Part shown: positions 56,227 through 64,000 of the stretch, in pieces
Layout of the letters: each line of letters begins with the position of its first letter
Position numbering within the stretch: position 1 is the first letter of the stretch
Origin: Acidobacteriota bacterium
GTDB taxonomy: Bacteria; Acidobacteriota; Blastocatellia; RBC074
NCBI GenBank assembly: GCA_016715865.1
Contig: JADJXM010000001.1
Span: 372,001-436,000, forward strand
DNA length: 64,000 nt
Reading direction: 5' to 3'
The notes under the pieces: model-generated
The model's input: only the letters and a program-made list of their open reading frames with translations
Told to the model about the DNA's origin: nothing
The model's database searches: none
Program-made: the position numbers and the translations under genes

Positions 56227-56591
56227 TATAATAGAAAATTTTCCTCAAAGGTGAAAGACAGCTTTGTCTAAACCGGAAGTAATTAAGAATAGTTATCTCA
56301 TAATCGGAGGGATAACGATGGAGTGCTGCATGCCACTCACGTAAATTATTAAAATTCTTGACTTGCCCCCCCCCCCTTTCGAGTAGGCTTATCAACAAGC
56401 CCCAAAAAATATTGAAAGAACAATAAAACAGCCTGACTCAGCTCTTTCGTCAATTACATTGCTCGATCCGCTAATGCCATCCGATTGAAGGTTACGGGCA
56501 TGGTGTGCCCGAAAGCAGGATCGTAACCCAGATCGCTCATGACCTTGTGAAGCGTCCAACCGGAGGTCTGTCTCCAGCGGAAGCCATAGCC
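56227..56591. other. 365-base gap before the RHS operon
   Basis: Contains a possible -35 (TTGACT, 56358-56363), an 11-base C tract (56366-56376) and a GAGTAGGCTT region as possible -10, then a folded segment: GGTTAC (56490-56495) pairs with GTAACC (56523-56528), enclosing a GGGCA/TGCCC hairpin, and GGAG/CTCC at 56562-56575. No gene is recognised in it. Confidence 0.5.
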
Positions 56592-57011
56592 ATGAAAATC
56601 AGACTGCGTCGTCTTTTCATTCTCACAACAATCATTATCCTCGCCGGTTTTGCATCACTATATCTGATTCACGCGACTGAACACGGTCTCACTGATGCAT
56701 TCAGAATTGACAGTTCGCAGGCGGATCAGCTCAATGCAATCCGTTTCGTGATCACGCCACGAGGTTTGGAGCCTGCCGATATGTCAATAACGCCCGGCCG
56801 ATACTGGGTAGCCATCGACAACAATCTCGATTTTAAAGAGAACAGTCTCAATATCGACAGGATCGGCGGTCCCCGTATCAAGAGCGGCAAGACTTTTCAG
56901 GGCCAGCGTAAATTCAGAGGATTCGTCGATTTCAGCCCCGGCGAATACCTGGTCTTTGAAAGCAGCCGTCCCGGTCTTCAGAGCAAAATTACAGTCAGCG
57001 CGCAAAAATAG
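56592..57011 (+). CDS. Small membrane-anchored protein of unknown function
   Basis: 139 residues from the ATG at 56592; an earlier GTG frame is possible but lies in the structured leader. One N-terminal membrane helix (LFILTTIIILAGFASLYLIH) precedes a beta-rich domain: DQLNAIRFVITPRGLEPADM, then YWVAIDNNLDFKENSLNID and FVDFSPGEYLVFESSRPGLQ. The pattern is cupredoxin- or Ig-like, without copper ligands. It precedes the RHS gene by 47 bases and is probably co-transcribed, perhaps as an export or anchoring partner. Confidence 0.65.
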   Translation: MKIRLRRLFILTTIIILAGFASLYLIHATEHGLTDAFRIDSSQADQLNAIRFVITPRGLEPADMSITPGRYWVAIDNNLDFKENSLNIDRIGGPRIKSGKTFQGQRKFRGFVDFSPGEYLVFESSRPGLQSKITVSAQK

Positions 57012-57058
57012 CATCGACAGGGCGACTCCCATAAGTTTTACCGGAAAGGAGCGGATCC

Positions 57059-62269
<5,211 letters not shown>

Positions 62270-62446
62270 ATCCCATTAGGCGGGAGCTAGGGCTTGCAGA
62301 GAGATCTTACTACACAGCTCAAAGAGTTTCGGCTCCTTTCAATACCGCATTCAATAATGATGGCCGAGAGCTCAAGTTCAGGCTGAGCGGCAAGGATAAG
62401 ATCTTGCGCTGGCGCAATGATCTTGTGGGAGGAAGGTTGCAGTAAA

Positions 62447-63253
62447 ATGAAACCAACCAGACTAGGTAAACTATTACTGGCCTTGCTATGGCTTGCTTTA
62501 GGCAGCCCAGCACACACTGATAAGATAGATCTGGAGAGCGACCAGAACATCAGGAAATTGCTAGCGGAAATGCGAGACCCACTCGTCAACAAGGCCGAAT
62601 TATCCAAGCTCTTTCAGATCGGAGACAAGCAGATCAATGATCTGGTAAGCGCTCTTGAAGATTCAGACCGGCAAATCAGTTTGCGCGCTCAAATCGTGAT
62701 CCGCTATCTGGGAAGTGAAGCCGGAATGTCTGAGTTAATTGAGTGGTACGGAAAGCAGCAGCAGTTTTCTATGTCAGGTCCGATTCCTTCGCCATTAAGA
62801 AAGTGGGACTACAAAGTTATCAAGATGAACTACCTGAATCAACCTGCTGGAAGCTGGGTTTCAGTTGAAAGGTACATATATGCGCTCGCTATTGATGGAT
62901 CTTCAGAAGCAAGTGTGACTCTGGCTCAAATAGCCGAAATGGTTAGAGTTATGGACGAAGGAGCAGTCGCCAAACGAGCGGTGCAACTCGTAAAGACCGC
63001 AAATGCGGGAGCAGCCTTGGGTAGCAATAAGGATTTAGCAAACTTGGTACTAAAGAATGCATTCTTCATTCTCACTGAAGATCGGAAAAATGCATCTGCA
63101 CAACTTCTCGCCTTCAGTCATACAAGAGACAAAGCACTGGTCGAAGTGAGGGTCAATCGTGGGAGTTTTTCAGAAGAGTGGTATCATGTTGTGATGCGCA
63201 AACAAGGATCAGAATGGTACTTCTTGTCAATTACTCCTCTAGCTATCTCCTGA
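62447..63253 (+). CDS. Exported HEAT-like protein, presumed immunity protein
   Basis: 268 residues, starting two bases after the toxin stop codon, with GGAGG upstream. A signal peptide (MKPTRLGKLLLALLWLALGS) is followed by helical repeats (KAELSKLFQIGDKQINDLVS, RQISLRAQIVIRYLGSEAGM) and a C-terminal beta-rich part (KALVEVRVNRGSFSEEWYHV, EWYFLSITPL). Its position directly after a polymorphic toxin and its export suggest that it protects the cell envelope from the RHS metalloprotease. No named immunity family is recognised. Confidence 0.7.
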   Translation: MKPTRLGKLLLALLWLALGSPAHTDKIDLESDQNIRKLLAEMRDPLVNKAELSKLFQIGDKQINDLVSALEDSDRQISLRAQIVIRYLGSEAGMSELIEWYGKQQQFSMSGPIPSPLRKWDYKVIKMNYLNQPAGSWVSVERYIYALAIDGSSEASVTLAQIAEMVRVMDEGAVAKRAVQLVKTANAGAALGSNKDLANLVLKNAFFILTEDRKNASAQLLAFSHTRDKALVEVRVNRGSFSEEWYHVVMRKQGSEWYFLSITPLAIS

Positions 63254-63428
63254 ACGAATCAACCAAAGTACGGTCGGCTGATTGATGAAAAGGTCAATTG
63301 AATAACGTCATTGTGAAGAGTGTTTTGAAGACACCTCACGCAGAGGATAGCTGACAAGCCCTCCTTACTTGACCAAAAGCCGAAACGAGGCGTGAGCCAA
63401 GCACTTGACTCATTCGTCGGAGCGAAGG

Positions 63429-63752
63429 CTACGAGCTTTTCTTCATAGTCAGAGAGTCGAAATACCTGTCAGCTACTTTCTCGAGTACCTTCTGCCAGTC
63501 AGGAGAAAGAGGTCGAGTCGGATCAAAACCCGCCGCTTGAGACAGAGTCGTGGAATCCTGAGCCGCCTGCCTGGTTTCGATAATCGCCTGATAAATAGCT
63601 TCAGATTGTTCGCCGGCGAGCCTGGCGATCTGATCTTTGATCTTCTTGCCCTGGAGACCGCTGCCGTAAAGCGCGGCTCTGGTTCCAGGCACTGGGTCAG
63701 CCGCCGAAGGAATCTTCTTGCCGGTTCTGCGTTTGGCCAGTTTGCGCACCAT
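63429..63752 (-). CDS. Small basic protein of unknown function
   Basis: 107 residues. MVRKLAKRRTGKKIPSAADP is basic, and the middle (KIKDQIARLAGEQSEAIYQA, IIETRQAAQD) is helical; it ends in a charged region. I recognise no family. It follows a PfkB-like gene on the same strand with a 104-base gap. Coding status rests on length and helical pattern only. Confidence 0.45.
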   Translation of the reverse strand: MVRKLAKRRTGKKIPSAADPVPGTRAALYGSGLQGKKIKDQIARLAGEQSEAIYQAIIETRQAAQDSTTLSQAAGFDPTRPLSPDWQKVLEKVADRYFDSLTMKKSS

Positions 63753-63856
63753 CGAGCGCTTATCGAAAGTAACTGCGAAACTCGCGCAACAGTCTTTTCA
63801 TACCATTTATGACCGGTGGAGCAACCGGAAGATCGACATAGCCGCATCTTTAACAA

Positions 63857-64000
63857 TCAGTCAAGTTTCGGGAAGCCATCGATTCCACCGAGGCTGCGCG
63901 TCGAAAGCGCTCCGCAGAGATTGCCGATCCGCAGGCACTTTTCGGTAGGCTCTTCCTTGAGCCATCCGTACAGAAATCCGGCGTCGAAGCAGTCTCCCGC
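63857..64000 (-). CDS. PfkB-family carbohydrate/nucleoside kinase, C-terminal part
   Basis: Open at the right edge; 47 codons are present. AGDCFDAGFLYGWLKEE is the PfkB signature 2 with the catalytic aspartate (GAGDxFxAG), then CLRIGNLCGALSTRSLGGID before the stop. The family phosphorylates sugars or nucleosides such as ribose, fructose or adenosine. The substrate is not visible from this part. Confidence 0.85.
   Translation of the reverse strand, partial: AGDCFDAGFLYGWLKEEPTEKCLRIGNLCGALSTRSLGGIDGFPKLD

Noticed and set aside
56490..56575. c-di-GMP or SAM riboswitch
   Set aside because: The conserved core sequences of those classes are not found in the folded leader.

Overview
The window reads as a chromosomal segment of a Gram-negative, probably aerobic heterotrophic bacterium. 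The best guess is Acidobacteriota (Blastocatellia-like). The reasons are a TonB protein with a zinc-ribbon N-terminus, a DUF1844 protein, an inositol oxygenase, a neutral-ceramidase-like enzyme, dimethylargininase, an AbgT transporter, and many long hairpin repeats between genes. No rRNA or ribosomal marker is present, so the phylum is an inference.

Layout. 1-2.4 kb: the end of a 2-oxoacid:ferredoxin oxidoreductase beta subunit, a NuoI-like ferredoxin and an MFS carrier. 2.4-7.8 kb: a three-gene minus-strand operon encoding a TIR/FxsC-like protein, a fusion of a MinD-like KGGxGR ATPase with a STAND winged helix, a membrane helix and TPRs, and a small ARC/winged-helix protein without a P-loop. 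Two copies of a palindromic MITE-like element in the same orientation bracket it. This is the strongest candidate for a little-described conflict or signalling system. 7.8-16.4 kb: a catalytically degenerate M1-peptidase homologue, a TPR protein, CTP synthase, an SDR, a GH19 enzyme with a histone-H1-like tail, a small exported protein and DoxX. 16.4-20.2 kb: tRNA-Lys, the TonB protein and glutaryl-CoA dehydrogenase. 20.4-27 kb: alanine dehydrogenase, a DUF512 radical SAM protein and a GAF/sigma-54 regulator as one operon, then an aldehyde dehydrogenase and a frameshifted dihaem cytochrome.

27.2-33.6 kb: a peptide transporter, two small proteins, a Tat-signal DegT-type aminotransferase, an AbgT carrier and succinyl-CoA ligase alpha. 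33.8-42 kb: a TetR regulator with two candidate operators and a full RND efflux set (adaptor, pump, TolC) with an ornithine cyclodeaminase-like gene inserted. 42-46.7 kb: DUF1844, MBL hydrolase, RibF, UbiB-like kinase and an SDR, closely packed. 46.8-56.2 kb: accessory minus-strand operons (ceramidase-like/unknown/dimethylargininase, and inositol oxygenase/GH4/unknown) interrupted by two different insertion sequences, both with frameshifted transposases. 56.2-63.3 kb: a small anchored protein, a 1736-residue RHS protein ending in a zincin-like toxin domain, and an exported presumed immunity protein. The window ends with a short unknown gene and the end of a PfkB-type kinase on the minus strand.

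Most intergenic gaps are filled by long inverted repeats of several unrelated families. They act on gene ends: one supplies the last 13 codons of the dimethylargininase, and one was itself hit by an IS. Two genes (cytochrome and RHS toxin) are broken at six-base A/T runs, each repaired by adding one base, so either homopolymer sequencing error or slippage is possible.
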